A stretch of DNA of 64,000 nt, from assembly GCA_902589505.1 (NCBI GenBank), contig CACITE010000001.1:1-64000 (forward strand), given 5' to 3'. How positions within the stretch are numbered: position 1 is the first letter of the stretch; the number at the start of each line of letters is the position of its first letter. The stretch comes from an uncultured Pelagibacteraceae bacterium. Lineage in GTDB: Bacteria; Pseudomonadota; Alphaproteobacteria; Pelagibacterales; Pelagibacteraceae. Made by a program: the position numbers and the translations under genes. This document shows, one piece after another, positions 1 through 9,940 of this stretch. Under the pieces are notes generated by a model that was not told the origin of the DNA, ran no database searches, and worked only from the letters and a program-made list of their open reading frames with translations.

Positions 1-1
1 T

Positions 2-1282
2 CATAATGGAGATAAGATGACATCAGAAGATGTTGTGTTTAGTTTATTAAGAGCTCAACAACCATCGTCTGACTTTAAAGAATATATAAGTACTATTACA
101 TCAGTAAAAGCTCTAGATGAGTACACTGTTGAAATACAAACAAAGGATCCAAATCCAATCCTTTTAAATCAACTATCAAATATATTCGTTATGTCTAAAA
201 AATGGGCAACTGAAAATTTTGTTATAGTTCCACAAAACTGGGATGCGGGGCAAGAAACTTTTTCAGCAAATAATGCAATGGGAACTGGTCCTTTTAAAAT
301 TACTTTAAGAGAGCCAAACACTAAAACTGTTTTTAAAAAGAATAAAAAATGGTGGGGTGAAGTTCAACACAATCTTGACGAAATACATCTTCTTCCGATT
401 GCTAATGCATCAACAAGAGTTGCGGCATTATTATCAGGTGAATTGGATATAGTAACGGATGCTCCAGTACAAGATTTAGATCGTATTAGAAGTTCTGGCG
501 ATCATAAAGTTTTGAGCATAGAGCAAATGCGTACTATCTTTTTAGGTATGGATCAAGCCGCAGACAAACTTAGATCTGGTAATACAGGCGACAATCCTTT
601 TAAAAAGAAAGAAGTTAGACAAGCGTTTTATCAAGCCATTGATATTGAAGCTATAAAAGAAAAAGTAATGAGAGGATTAAGTTCACCAGCGGGAATCATT
701 ACATTTCCTGGAGTAACAGGCTATACAAAGGAACTTGATGAAAGATTGCCTTATGATGTAGCTGCAGCAAAACAACTTTTAGCAGATGCTGGTTATCCAG
801 ATGGTTTTGATATTGAACTAAGATGTCCAAATGACAGATATGTAAATGATGAAGCAATATGTACAGCTGTTGTGGGAATGTTAGGAAAAATAGGTGTTAA
901 TGTTTCTTTAAATGCTCAAACTAAAAGCAAACATTTCAAAGAACTTAAAGACGACCAGGGTGATTTTTACATGTTAGGTTGGGGAGTTCCTACTTTAGAC
1001 AGTCACTATGTATTTCATTATTTGTACGAAACCGATGCTAGCTGGAATAAAGTTAATTTCAGTAATGCAGATGTCGATGCCGCTATTAGAGTAATGGAAG
1101 GTGAAGTTGATCTAGAAAAGAGAAATGCTGCAATAGCAAAAGCTTGGAAAATTGTAAAAGATGATATTGCATATCTACCTTTACATCACCAAGTAATTTC
1201 TTGGGCATCAAAAAGAAGTGTTGATGTTCCTATAAGACCAAATAACGAACCTTTGTTCCGTTTTTCGAACAAAAGATACTAA
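2..1282 (+). CDS. ABC transporter substrate-binding protein, family 5 (peptide/opine type), 5' partial
   Basis: Periplasmic ligand-binding component of an oligopeptide/dipeptide/opine-type ABC transporter. The ATG at 17 is not the real start: the frame is open to the window edge and reads HNGDK before MTSEDVVFSL, which is the internal motif (F-H-[DN]-G-x-x-x-T-x-E-D-V-x-x-S) found about 90-100 residues into family 5 proteins. The N-terminus and signal peptide therefore lie outside the window. MGTGPFKI is another family signature, and the C-terminus is complete. Two permeases and a fused ATPase follow on the same strand, giving a full DppABCDF-like transporter. The ligand cannot be told from the sequence; peptide is the default guess. 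Confidence 0.9.
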   Translation, partial: HNGDKMTSEDVVFSLLRAQQPSSDFKEYISTITSVKALDEYTVEIQTKDPNPILLNQLSNIFVMSKKWATENFVIVPQNWDAGQETFSANNAMGTGPFKITLREPNTKTVFKKNKKWWGEVQHNLDEIHLLPIANASTRVAALLSGELDIVTDAPVQDLDRIRSSGDHKVLSIEQMRTIFLGMDQAADKLRSGNTGDNPFKKKEVRQAFYQAIDIEAIKEKVMRGLSSPAGIITFPGVTGYTKELDERLPYDVAAAKQLLADAGYPDGFDIELRCPNDRYVNDEAICTAVVGMLGKIGVNVSLNAQTKSKHFKELKDDQGDFYMLGWGVPTLDSHYVFHYLYETDASWNKVNFSNADVDAAIRVMEGEVDLEKRNAAIAKAWKIVKDDIAYLPLHHQVISWASKRSVDVPIRPNNEPLFRFSNKRY

Positions 1283-1290
1283 ATTAATTT

Positions 1291-1318
1291 ATAAGCCCTC
1301 TTTAAAAGGAGGGCTTAT
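1291..1318 (+). terminator. Hairpin between binding protein and permease genes
   Basis: A perfect 10-bp stem, ATAAGCCCTC paired with GAGGGCTTAT, encloses an 8-base loop just after the binding-protein stop codon. No U-run follows, so it is more likely a 3'-end stabiliser or attenuator that keeps binding-protein mRNA more abundant than permease mRNA than a full terminator. That role is inferred from comparable transport operons. Confidence 0.6.
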
Positions 1319-1336
1319 ATTATAAAAGATTTCACA

Positions 1337-2320
1337 TTGATAAAATATTTTTTTAAAAGATTGTTTCAGTCAATCATGGTTATGCTTGTCGTAGCCTTCG
1401 TCTCATTTTCTCTTTTTAATTTTGTTGGAGATCCAATCAATAATATGGTTGGTGAAGAAACTTCTGATGAGGAAAGAGACCAAATAAGAGAAGATTTAGG
1501 GCTTAATGATCCTGTTCATATTCAATTTATAAGATTCACAGGCAATGCCTTAAAAGGCAATTTTGGTATTTCTTATCAATTAAGAAGGCCAGTGTCAGAA
1601 CTAATCACAGAAAGATTACCGGCCACACTTGAGTTAGTAGTTATATCGGCGATAATAGCTTTAGTTAGTGGAACTTTGTTGGGAGTTTACACCGGAATAA
1701 ATCGAAAAGGTTTTTTAAGTGATGTTATACTAGCCATTTCATTATTGGGAGTATCACTCCCCACATTCGTTATAGGTATACTATTTATATATTTGTTTGC
1801 AGTAATCTTAGGAATATTACCCTCGTTTGGCAGAGGAGAAGTCGTTGATCTTGGTTTTTGGTCGACAGGCTTTTTAACATTATCAGGATTAAAAGCCATA
1901 ATTCTTCCTTCAGTAACTCTCAGTCTTTTCCAAATGACTTATATCATAAGACTTGTTCGTGCTGAGATGATGGAAATACTTCAAACTGATTATATTAAGT
2001 TTGCAAGGGCTAGAGGAATAAATGAAAAAAGCATTCATTATAAACATGCATTAAAAAATGGTTTAATTCCCGTTATCACAATTGCAGGAATAAACATTGG
2101 AACATTAATAGCTTTTTCAATAATTACAGAAACAGTTTTTCAATGGCCAGGAATGGGCTTTCTTTTTATACAAGCAGTGAAGTTTGTAGATATTCCCATT
2201 ATGTCTGCTTATTTAGTTTTTATAGCTTTTGTTTTTGTAATGATAAATTTTATTGTTGATATTTTGTATTATTTTATTGATCCAAGAATCAGAGTTAAAT
2301 CGGAGGCAGTCAGTGGCTAG
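1337..2320 (+). CDS. ABC transporter permease, DppB-like
   Basis: Inner-membrane permease of the peptide-type transporter that begins at the window edge. The 327-residue length fits the DppB/OppB family. The N-terminus (MIKYFFKRLFQSI then a hydrophobic helix) and the loop EE...DQIREDLGLNDP before the second domain are typical of this subfamily, and the cytoplasmic coupling loop around DYIKFARARGI (about residues 217-227) is the EAA-like ATPase contact. It starts with TTG and has only a weak upstream purine run. The next gene overlaps its stop by 8 bases, indicating translational coupling. Confidence 0.92.
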   Translation: MIKYFFKRLFQSIMVMLVVAFVSFSLFNFVGDPINNMVGEETSDEERDQIREDLGLNDPVHIQFIRFTGNALKGNFGISYQLRRPVSELITERLPATLELVVISAIIALVSGTLLGVYTGINRKGFLSDVILAISLLGVSLPTFVIGILFIYLFAVILGILPSFGRGEVVDLGFWSTGFLTLSGLKAIILPSVTLSLFQMTYIIRLVRAEMMEILQTDYIKFARARGINEKSIHYKHALKNGLIPVITIAGINIGTLIAFSIITETVFQWPGMGFLFIQAVKFVDIPIMSAYLVFIAFVFVMINFIVDILYYFIDPRIRVKSEAVSG

Positions 2321-3239
2321 TCAAAGATTAACTTTATTAAGTAGAATTAAAGATAGTGACATTTATTTTAGCTTTATAAAATCTCCAACTGCTATTGTAT
2401 CAAGTGTTATTTTAGTAATTATTTTTTTCTGTTCTTTTTTCGTTGAATTTGTTGCACCTTTTAATCCATTTGATCCATCAAGTTTGTCTTTAATGGAAGC
2501 ATTTACACCTCCTTCATGGTCAGAAAAAGGTATGACTAAATATATTTTAGGGACGGACGGACAAGGTAGAGATATGTTATCAACAATTCTTTATGGATCA
2601 CGAATTTCATTGATCGTTGGCTTTTCTGCAATTTTGTTCAGTTTGCTATTGGGTGTAACTTTAGGTTTAACAGCAGGTTATTTTGGTGGAAAATACGAAA
2701 TGATTGTTATGAGGTTAACCGATGTTCAGTTAACAGTCCCAAGTATTTTAATGGCTTTATTAGTAGATGGTATCGCAAGAGGAATTATTTCAAGAGAGTT
2801 GCACGATGAAATGGCAATTTATGTTTTAATTTTTGCTATAGGTATTTCAGAATGGCCTCAATTTGCAAGAGTTTCACGTGCAGCTACTTTAGTCGAAAAA
2901 AATAAAGATTATGTTTCTGCTTCAACAATTATTGGAGTTTCAAACATACTTATTATGTTTAAACATATTTTACCCAACATAATGAGGCCAGTTTTAGTAA
3001 TTGGAACCATAGGACTTGCGCTTGCAATAATTGCGGAGTCAACATTAAGCTTTCTGGGTGTAGGCGTTCCACCTACAACACCTTCGCTAGGTACTTTAAT
3101 CAGAATTGGAAATGATTTTTTATTTTCTGGAGAATGGTGGATAACTTTTTTTCCAGCAATTTTTTTAGTTCTTTTAGCATTTTCAATTAATTTATTGGGA
3201 GACTGGATGAGAGATACCTTGAATCCAAAATTGAATTAA
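2313..3239 (+). CDS. ABC transporter permease, DppC-like
   Basis: Second membrane permease of the peptide-type transporter. The ORF track starts at 2253, but GTG at 2313 is preferred: it has a clear Shine-Dalgarno GGAGG at 2302-2306 with 6-base spacing, overlaps the upstream stop by only 8 bases, and gives 308 residues, normal for DppC. After the N-terminal transmembrane helix, LGTDGQGRDMLSTILYG is the DppC hallmark. The coupling loop KDYVSASTIIG and the late motif ESTLSFLGVGVPPTTPSLG are also characteristic. The stop TAA shares one base with the ATG of the ATPase gene. Confidence 0.93.
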   Translation: MASQRLTLLSRIKDSDIYFSFIKSPTAIVSSVILVIIFFCSFFVEFVAPFNPFDPSSLSLMEAFTPPSWSEKGMTKYILGTDGQGRDMLSTILYGSRISLIVGFSAILFSLLLGVTLGLTAGYFGGKYEMIVMRLTDVQLTVPSILMALLVDGIARGIISRELHDEMAIYVLIFAIGISEWPQFARVSRAATLVEKNKDYVSASTIIGVSNILIMFKHILPNIMRPVLVIGTIGLALAIIAESTLSFLGVGVPPTTPSLGTLIRIGNDFLFSGEWWITFFPAIFLVLLAFSINLLGDWMRDTLNPKLN

Positions 3240-4921
3240 TGAGTTTTTTAAAAATTAAAAATCTAAGTGTTGATTATAAAATGAGAAGAGAAACAATCAA
3301 TGCTGCTAAAAATGTAAACATAGATGTGAACAAAGGAGAAATTCTAGGACTTGTTGGAGAATCTGGATCAGGAAAAAGTACGGTCGGTAATGCAATCATA
3401 AATCTTATTGATGAACCAGGAAGAGTTTCAAAAGGTTCTATAGTTTTAGATGGAATAGACATTCATGCAGATCCACAAAATATTGTAAAATACAGAGGAA
3501 AAAAAATTGGTTTAATTTTTCAAGATCCTCAAACTTCCTTGAACCCAATCTTAACAATTGGTGAACAACTAATTGAAACTATACAAACTCACTTAAATTT
3601 AAATGTTGATGATGCAAAAAATAAAGCAATCAATTTATTAAAAGAAGTTGGTATCAAGGATGCTGAGACTAGATTTGATAATTATCCTCATCAGTTTTCT
3701 GGCGGAATGAGACAAAGAGTAGTTATTTCTCTAGCGCTTTGTTGCGAACCAGAGCTACTAATAGCTGATGAACCAACAACAGCCTTAGACGTTTCAATAC
3801 AATCTCAAATTCTTGACTTAATAAAAAAATTAACAAAAGAAAGAAACTTAGCGGTGATATTAATAACTCACGACATGGGAGTTATTGCTGAGACGGCAGA
3901 TAGAGTAGCAGTAATGAAAAATGGTGATTTAGTCGAAATAGGACCCACAAAAGAATTACTAACAAAACCGAAGGAAATTTACACAAAGAGTCTTGTAAGT
4001 TCAGTACCACCAACAAATAAGAAAATTTCAAGGTTTAAAATTATTGAAAAAGAAAACAAAAAACAGAGTGATACTAATATTAAAATTTTAAATAGATGGG
4101 TTAAAAAAGAAATTAGCGATAAAGATTTGGTTCAAGTTGAAAGTTTAAGCAAAACGTTTGATGATAGTTTTTTTATAGAAAGTTCAAAAAATTCAGTTAT
4201 GGCTGTAAATGATGTTTCGTTTAGCATTAAAGAAGGACAGTCATTTGGTTTAGTAGGTGAAAGTGGAAGTGGAAAATCAACAATAGCTAAGATGATTGTT
4301 AATCTATTTAAACCTAGTTCAGGAGATATTTATTTCAACGATGTTTGTGTAACAAAAATTAAAAGCAATAAAGAAATGTTAAAATTTAGAAAGCAAATAC
4401 AAATGATATTTCAAGATCCTTATTCTTCATTAAATGGAAGATTAAAAGTTAAAGACATAGTTTCTGAACCTATAAAACTCCACAATCCATCAGTTAGCTC
4501 AAAAGATTTAGATGATTACATATATGACTTATTAGAATCTGTCGAACTAACACAACAATCTGCTGAACGTTATCCTCATGAATTTTCGGGTGGTCAAAGA
4601 CAAAGAATTTCTATAGCAAGAGCTTTAGCAACCCAACCAAGGTTGCTTGTCTGCGATGAACCAACCTCTGCTTTAGATGTAAGTATTCAGGCTCAAATAC
4701 TGAATCTATTAAAAGATTTGCAAGAACAGCTTAATTTAACAATTTTATTTATTAGTCATGATCTGCCCGTGGTTAGGCAAATGTGCGATCGTATAGCGGT
4801 ACTTAAAAATGGAAAATTGTGCGAAATTTCAAATACTGAAGATTTATTTATAAAACCTAAACATGACTACACAAAAGAATTACTTAAGTTAATGCCAAAA
4901 ATTGAGTCAATTTATAAATAA
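3239..4921 (+). CDS. ABC transporter ATP-binding protein, fused DppD-DppF type
   Basis: A 560-residue protein with two complete ABC ATPase domains in one chain, so it can replace separate DppD and DppF subunits. The Walker A motif GESGSGKST occurs twice, near residues 40-48 and 340-348. The first domain has signature FSGGMRQR at about 153-160 and Walker B LLIADEPT at about 173-180. The second has FSGGQRQR and LLVCDEPTSALD. A linker rich in Lys and Glu lies around residues 255-300. It starts in a TAATG overlap with the permease and ends the transporter operon, converging on isocitrate lyase. Confidence 0.94.
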   Translation: MSFLKIKNLSVDYKMRRETINAAKNVNIDVNKGEILGLVGESGSGKSTVGNAIINLIDEPGRVSKGSIVLDGIDIHADPQNIVKYRGKKIGLIFQDPQTSLNPILTIGEQLIETIQTHLNLNVDDAKNKAINLLKEVGIKDAETRFDNYPHQFSGGMRQRVVISLALCCEPELLIADEPTTALDVSIQSQILDLIKKLTKERNLAVILITHDMGVIAETADRVAVMKNGDLVEIGPTKELLTKPKEIYTKSLVSSVPPTNKKISRFKIIEKENKKQSDTNIKILNRWVKKEISDKDLVQVESLSKTFDDSFFIESSKNSVMAVNDVSFSIKEGQSFGLVGESGSGKSTIAKMIVNLFKPSSGDIYFNDVCVTKIKSNKEMLKFRKQIQMIFQDPYSSLNGRLKVKDIVSEPIKLHNPSVSSKDLDDYIYDLLESVELTQQSAERYPHEFSGGQRQRISIARALATQPRLLVCDEPTSALDVSIQAQILNLLKDLQEQLNLTILFISHDLPVVRQMCDRIAVLKNGKLCEISNTEDLFIKPKHDYTKELLKLMPKIESIYK

Positions 4922-4933
4922 TTTTAAATATTT

Positions 4934-6229
4934 CTAAAATTGATCTGTCTCTGTAGAATCTTTCATTGCCTTGGTGCTGCTGTCGCCAGAAGTAATCGCA
5001 TCCGATACAGCGTCAAAGTATGATGTTCCAACCTCTCTTTGATGTTTAGTAGCAGTATATCCTTCTTTTTCACTATCAAATTCTTTTTGTTGCAATCTTG
5101 AGTAAGCTGCCATGCCATATTGCTTATATTTTTTAGCTAAATCAAAGATAGCATAATTTTGTGCATGAAAGCCTGCTAGGGTTATAAATTGAAATTTATA
5201 TCCAATCTTACCTATTTCTTTTTGAAAAATTTCAATTTCTTTATCTGATAAGTGTTTTTTCCAATTAAATGAGGGAGAGCAGTTGTAAGCAAGTAACTTT
5301 CCCGGAAACTTATCATGGATAGCGGAAGCAAATTTTTTAGCTTCCTCCAGGTTTGGTTTTGCGGTTTCGCACCATATGAGGTCGCTGTAAGGTGCGTAAG
5401 CCAGACCTCTAGAGATTGCTTGATCTAGTCCAGATTTTACATAATAAAAACCTTCTGGTGATCTTTTTCCGGTTATAAAGGGCTTATCATTTTCATCTAT
5501 GTCACTGGTAATTAATTTTGCAGCATTAGCATCAGTTCTTGCTAAAATAATTAAAGGAACATTCATTATGTCAGCTGCCAATCTAGCTGATTTAAGGTTT
5601 CTAATCATTGTTCTGGTGGGAACCAAAACTTTACCACCCATATGACCACATTTTTTTTCTGAAGCAAGTTGATCTTCAAAGTGAACACCAGCAGCACCAG
5701 CTTTTATAAATTTTTTTGTTAATTCGAATACATTTAATGGTCCACCGAACCCAGCTTCTCCGTCAGCTATAATCGGCATTTTGTAATCAATTTTTTTATC
5801 AATTTTACCTTCGGTTACTTCCATATGTTGAATTTGATCAGCCCTGATTAGCGCATTATTCATTGCCTCGACTAGTTTAGGAGCGCTATCATATGGATAT
5901 AAACTTTGATCTGGATACATTTCTCCAGCGCTATTTGCATCAGCTGCTACTTGCCATCCACTTAAGTATATTGCTTTTAAACCAGCTTTAGCGTGTTGAA
6001 CTGCTTGATTACCTGATAATGAACCAAGTGTATTAACAAAAGGTTCAGTATTTAATAAATTCCAAAGTTTTTCTGATTGTGATTTGCTTAAAGTATATTC
6101 AATATTAAAAGTTCCTTTAAGTTTTTCTACATCCTTTTTTGTATAATCTCTCTTAATCCCAGCAAATCTTTTTAGATCAAAAGACACGTTTCCAAATTTT
6201 ATTTTAGAACTATCTGCTGAATCATTCAT
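4934..6229 (-). CDS. aceA: Isocitrate lyase
   Basis: Cleaves isocitrate to glyoxylate and succinate (glyoxylate shunt). The 431-residue length is standard. The catalytic loop [14 protein letters not shown] is present at about 192-205 with the active-site Cys near 194, as are the metal/substrate motifs ADGEAGFGG and HFEDQL. It is a lone minus-strand gene, converging with the ABC transporter operon and divergent from the betaine-homocysteine methyltransferase gene. In SAR11, glyoxylate chemistry has been tied to glycine supply, so its position beside glycine-betaine-to-glycine genes is suggestive. I see no glycine riboswitch in its 125-base upstream gap. Confidence 0.96.
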   Translation of the reverse strand: MNDSADSSKIKFGNVSFDLKRFAGIKRDYTKKDVEKLKGTFNIEYTLSKSQSEKLWNLLNTEPFVNTLGSLSGNQAVQHAKAGLKAIYLSGWQVAADANSAGEMYPDQSLYPYDSAPKLVEAMNNALIRADQIQHMEVTEGKIDKKIDYKMPIIADGEAGFGGPLNVFELTKKFIKAGAAGVHFEDQLASEKKCGHMGGKVLVPTRTMIRNLKSARLAADIMNVPLIILARTDANAAKLITSDIDENDKPFITGKRSPEGFYYVKSGLDQAISRGLAYAPYSDLIWCETAKPNLEEAKKFASAIHDKFPGKLLAYNCSPSFNWKKHLSDKEIEIFQKEIGKIGYKFQFITLAGFHAQNYAIFDLAKKYKQYGMAAYSRLQQKEFDSEKEGYTATKHQREVGTSYFDAVSDAITSGDSSTKAMKDSTETDQF

Positions 6230-6354
6230 GAAAATTACTATATTTATAAACTATCATGCATTCAACATTTTTAATGATTAAAGATTTAAAACAACCTTAG
6301 GTTTTGTACAAAATTCTTTTCAATTCAAATAAAATGTGATTAGCTTGAACAACT

Positions 6355-7401
6355 ATGAGCAAAGACTTAATAAACAGACTAAACCAGGGCCCTGTTCTTT
6401 GTGCTGAAGGATATCTTTTTGCAATGGAACGAAGAGGGTATTTGCAAGCTGGCTCTTTTGTGCCTGAAGTAGTTTTAGAACATCCAGAAGTAGTTTCTCA
6501 ATTACACAGAGAATTTATAAGAGCTGGAAGTGATATTGTTCAGGCATTTACTTATTATGGGCATAGAGAAAAATTAAGAATAATTGGAAAAGAAGAACTT
6601 CTTGAACCGCTTCAAAAAAACGCCTTAAAAATTGCAAAAGACGCAAGAAATGAGTTTAAAAATTTAGATTTAATGGTAGCTGGAAATGTTGCTAATACAA
6701 ATGTCTATGATCCTAATGACAAAAAAAGCAATGTCGAATGTCAAAAAATGTTTGAAGAACAAATAGGTTGGGCAAAAGAAGCTGGTGTTGATTTTATAAT
6801 TGCCGAAACAATTACTTGGGTCGAAGAATTAAAAATAGCGCTTAAAGCTATAAAAGATGCTGGATTAATTGCTGTTTGTAATTATGCATTTAGAAGAGAT
6901 GGAAAAACAAGAGAAGGTATTCCACCAGGTGAAGCATGTAAAATTTTAGAGGATAATGGTGCAGATGTTGTTGGATTAAATTGTTTTAGAGGACCAAAAA
7001 TGACTATGAAACTTTTACCTGAAATCAGAAAAAGTGTTTCATGTCATGTAGCTGCTTTACCCGTTCCATATAGAACAACGGAGAAAAATCCAGGTTTTTT
7101 AAATCAAGTTGATGAAGGTTGTGATTGTATACCAGGCGGCAATGCTTTCCCGGTCGCATTGGATAATTTATATTGTAATAGATATGAAATGGCTGAATTT
7201 GCAAAAGAATGTGCAGAGAAAAAAATAAATTTTATTGGAATTTGTTGCGGGGCAGAACCTCATCATGTACGTGAAATGGCAGTGGCTTTAAACAGAAAGC
7301 CTATTGCATACAAGTATTATCCAGACATGTCTAAACATTACGCGCATGGCACGGATAAAACTTTAAAAAAACTTAACACCGACGCAGCAAAAACATTATA
7401 A
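6355..7401 (+). CDS. bhmT: Betaine-homocysteine S-methyltransferase
   Basis: Transfers a methyl group from glycine betaine to homocysteine, giving dimethylglycine and methionine. The 348-residue protein has the homocysteine S-methyltransferase barrel with zinc ligands in VGLNC (near residue 205) and the Cys pair of GICCG (near 303-304). The downstream gene is a dimethylglycine/sarcosine dehydrogenase 9 bases away, followed by betaine transport genes. This context favours betaine over S-methylmethionine as methyl donor. ATG 6355 lacks a good Shine-Dalgarno sequence. I looked for a SAM-type riboswitch upstream, as reported for some SAR11 bhmT genes, and did not recognise one. Confidence 0.88.
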   Translation: MSKDLINRLNQGPVLCAEGYLFAMERRGYLQAGSFVPEVVLEHPEVVSQLHREFIRAGSDIVQAFTYYGHREKLRIIGKEELLEPLQKNALKIAKDARNEFKNLDLMVAGNVANTNVYDPNDKKSNVECQKMFEEQIGWAKEAGVDFIIAETITWVEELKIALKAIKDAGLIAVCNYAFRRDGKTREGIPPGEACKILEDNGADVVGLNCFRGPKMTMKLLPEIRKSVSCHVAALPVPYRTTEKNPGFLNQVDEGCDCIPGGNAFPVALDNLYCNRYEMAEFAKECAEKKINFIGICCGAEPHHVREMAVALNRKPIAYKYYPDMSKHYAHGTDKTLKKLNTDAAKTL

Positions 7402-7410
7402 TTTGTAATA

Positions 7411-9828
7411 ATGGAAAAACACGCCAAGGTAGTCGTAATAGGTGGAGGGGTGGTCGGCTGCTCAATACTATATCATTTGTCTAAGTTTGGATTAAAAGAT
7501 TGTATATTACTAGAGAGAAAAGAATTAACTTCAGGCTCATCTTGGCATGCAGCAGGAAATGTCCATGTAATTTCTTCTGATCCAAATATTTCAAGAATGA
7601 TGGCCTATACAATTGGTCTCTATAAAGAAATTGAAAAAGAATCTGGCCATTCAGTTGGTTTTAAACCGAGTGGTGGTTTTTATTTAGCTTCAAATGAAGT
7701 GTGGGCAGATTACTTGAAAAGAGAAAGATCAAAAGCAAGATATATGGGACTCGATCAAGAATTTATTTCTCTTGAAGAAGTCAAAAAAAAACACCCGCTA
7801 ATTGATCCAAAAAAATATCTTTTAGCTTTATGGGATCCTATTGATGGAGAGGTTGATCCATCTGGAGTAACTTACGCTTTCGCAAAGGCAGCAAAAACTT
7901 ATGGTGGAAAATATTATACCAATACAGTTGTTATGGATACCAAACAAAAAAATGATGGAACATGGGATGTTATTACAGATAAAGGAAATATAAATTCGGA
8001 AATAGTTATTAATGCTGGCGGGTTGTGGGCAAGAGAAGTGGGTAAGTTAGCTGGAATTAATTTACCTGTACAACCAATGGAGCATCATTATTTAATTACT
8101 GAAGCGATACCCGAAATTGAAGCAATGGGTAAAGAAAAAAGATTACCGATAGGAACCGATTTTGAGGGAAATATTTATTTTAGACAAGAAGGAAAAGGAA
8201 TGTTGCTTGGAACTTATGAACAAAAATCTACTCCATGGAAAATAAAAGGAACTCCTATAGATTTCGGTCATGAGCTTTTAGAGCCTAAGCTTGAAAATAT
8301 TCAGGATAGATTGACAATAGGATTTAAGAGAATACCAGCATTAGAAAAAGCAGGAATAAAAAATATTGTTAATGGTCCATTCACTTTTGGTCCGGACGGA
8401 AGTCCGCTTATTGGACCTGTTCCTGGTAAAAAAAATTATTGGGTTGCAGTCGGAGTTATGGCAGGCTTTTGCCAGGGTGGAGGAGTCGGAAAATGTATTG
8501 CTGAATGGATAATTGATGGCGAGCCTTCGATAGATGTTTGGGCAATGGATGTAGCTCGTTTCGGAAATTATGCATCACCAGATTATGGAACAATAAAATC
8601 TTCAGAAAACTATGAAAGAAGATTTATTATGACTTTTCCTAACGAAACTTTACCAAAAGGCAGAAAACAGAAGACAACTGCTTTATATGACCGTTTTGTA
8701 GAAAAAGGAGCGGTAATGGCTGATTCATTCGGGCTAGAAACTGCACTTTGGTTTGCAAAAAATTCAAAAGACGCGCATGAAGAACCTACATTTAAACGAT
8801 CTAGAAGCCATAATTATGTAGCAGAAGAAGTAAAAGCAGTGAGAGCTTCGGTTGGAGCTACCGAAATTGCAAATTTTGCAAAACATGAATTCACAGGAAA
8901 AGAAGCAAGAAAATTTCTTGACTATATTTTAGCTGGAAGAATACCTAAACCTGGAAGGATTATTCTTACACCAATGTTAACACCTAAAGGTAAATTATAT
9001 GGGGATTTAACGGTGGCTTGTTTAAATGAAGAAAAATTTATAATTTTTGGATCTGGGGCCGCACAGGAAATGCATCGAAGATGGTTTGAAAAATACTTAC
9101 CAAAAAATGATGTAAATTATAAAAATAGATCAGACGATTTTCATGGTATTGCTATTTCAGGTCCAAATTCAAGAAAATTGTTATCAAAAATTTGTAGAGA
9201 TGATGTTTCTGATAAAATGTTTAAATTTAGAGACACTAGAGAAACTTTTGTTGGCGGAGTCCCTGCAATATTAAATCGCATATCTTTTTCTGGTGAGTTG
9301 GGTTATGAAATTTATGTTGCTCCACAATTTCAATTAAAATTATTTGAGGAAATTGAACGACACGGTAAGGAATTTTCTTTAAAACTTTATGGAGCAAGAG
9401 CTTTAATGTCATTAAGATTAGAAAAAAATTGGGGAGCCTGGACTCTTGATTTTAGACCTGATTTTACAGCAGCTGAATCAGGGTTAGATGCATTTATTAA
9501 TTGGAATAAGGATTTTATTGGAAAAGAAGCTAGTTTAGTTGAAAAAAAGCAAGGAATTAAAAAGAAACTTGTCACCATGACAATTGATACAAAAGATATT
9601 GATGTGACTAATGATGAAGCAATTTTAAAAGATAAAAAATGCGTAGGTTACATCACATCTGGAGGCTATGCTCATTATGTTAAAAAAAGTATGGCTCTTG
9701 GTTACGTTCCTGAAGAATTATCAAAACACGAAACAAATTTAGAAGTCGAAATAAATGGAAAATTATATCAAGCATACGTAACTGACAAACCTTTATACGA
9801 CGCTAATGGAGAAAAAATGAGAATGTGA
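7411..9828 (+). CDS. FAD-dependent dimethylglycine/sarcosine dehydrogenase
   Basis: An 805-residue two-part demethylase. The N-terminal D-amino-acid-oxidase-type FAD domain begins with VVVIGGGVVG (residues 7-16). His46 in SGSSWHAAG matches the position that covalently binds FAD in mammalian dimethylglycine and sarcosine dehydrogenases. The C-terminal half is a GcvT-like tetrahydrofolate-binding domain (SGELGYEIYV, GARALMSLRLEK), which would capture the removed carbon as methylene-THF. It lies 9 bases after bhmT, which makes dimethylglycine, so dimethylglycine is the likely substrate, with sarcosine as alternative. A second homologue occurs at 23686-26118. Confidence 0.88.
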   Translation: MEKHAKVVVIGGGVVGCSILYHLSKFGLKDCILLERKELTSGSSWHAAGNVHVISSDPNISRMMAYTIGLYKEIEKESGHSVGFKPSGGFYLASNEVWADYLKRERSKARYMGLDQEFISLEEVKKKHPLIDPKKYLLALWDPIDGEVDPSGVTYAFAKAAKTYGGKYYTNTVVMDTKQKNDGTWDVITDKGNINSEIVINAGGLWAREVGKLAGINLPVQPMEHHYLITEAIPEIEAMGKEKRLPIGTDFEGNIYFRQEGKGMLLGTYEQKSTPWKIKGTPIDFGHELLEPKLENIQDRLTIGFKRIPALEKAGIKNIVNGPFTFGPDGSPLIGPVPGKKNYWVAVGVMAGFCQGGGVGKCIAEWIIDGEPSIDVWAMDVARFGNYASPDYGTIKSSENYERRFIMTFPNETLPKGRKQKTTALYDRFVEKGAVMADSFGLETALWFAKNSKDAHEEPTFKRSRSHNYVAEEVKAVRASVGATEIANFAKHEFTGKEARKFLDYILAGRIPKPGRIILTPMLTPKGKLYGDLTVACLNEEKFIIFGSGAAQEMHRRWFEKYLPKNDVNYKNRSDDFHGIAISGPNSRKLLSKICRDDVSDKMFKFRDTRETFVGGVPAILNRISFSGELGYEIYVAPQFQLKLFEEIERHGKEFSLKLYGARALMSLRLEKNWGAWTLDFRPDFTAAESGLDAFINWNKDFIGKEASLVEKKQGIKKKLVTMTIDTKDIDVTNDEAILKDKKCVGYITSGGYAHYVKKSMALGYVPEELSKHETNLEVEINGKLYQAYVTDKPLYDANGEKMRM

Positions 9829-9940
9829 TTTTTTTAGTTAAAAATTAACATTATTTTTCAATCATGAGTTGTTTTAACGGTTACATTTATTTCTCATTTA
9901 TGTTTGAATAGCCAAATTAAAAAAATGAGGAGAAAAAAAT

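Noticed and set aside
1687-1899. Antisense and out-of-frame ORFs in the track (for example 1687-1899, 3274-3462, 27194-27505, 58673-59011)
   Set aside because: They overlap strongly supported genes, have low-complexity or unmatched translations and no ribosome sites, so they are shadow frames.
6230-6354. Possible glycine or SAM riboswitch in the aceA-bhmT divergent gap
   Set aside because: Such elements are reported for SAR11 malate synthase or bhmT genes, but I found none of the glycine-aptamer or SAM-II/SAM-V sequence elements in these 125 bases on either strand.
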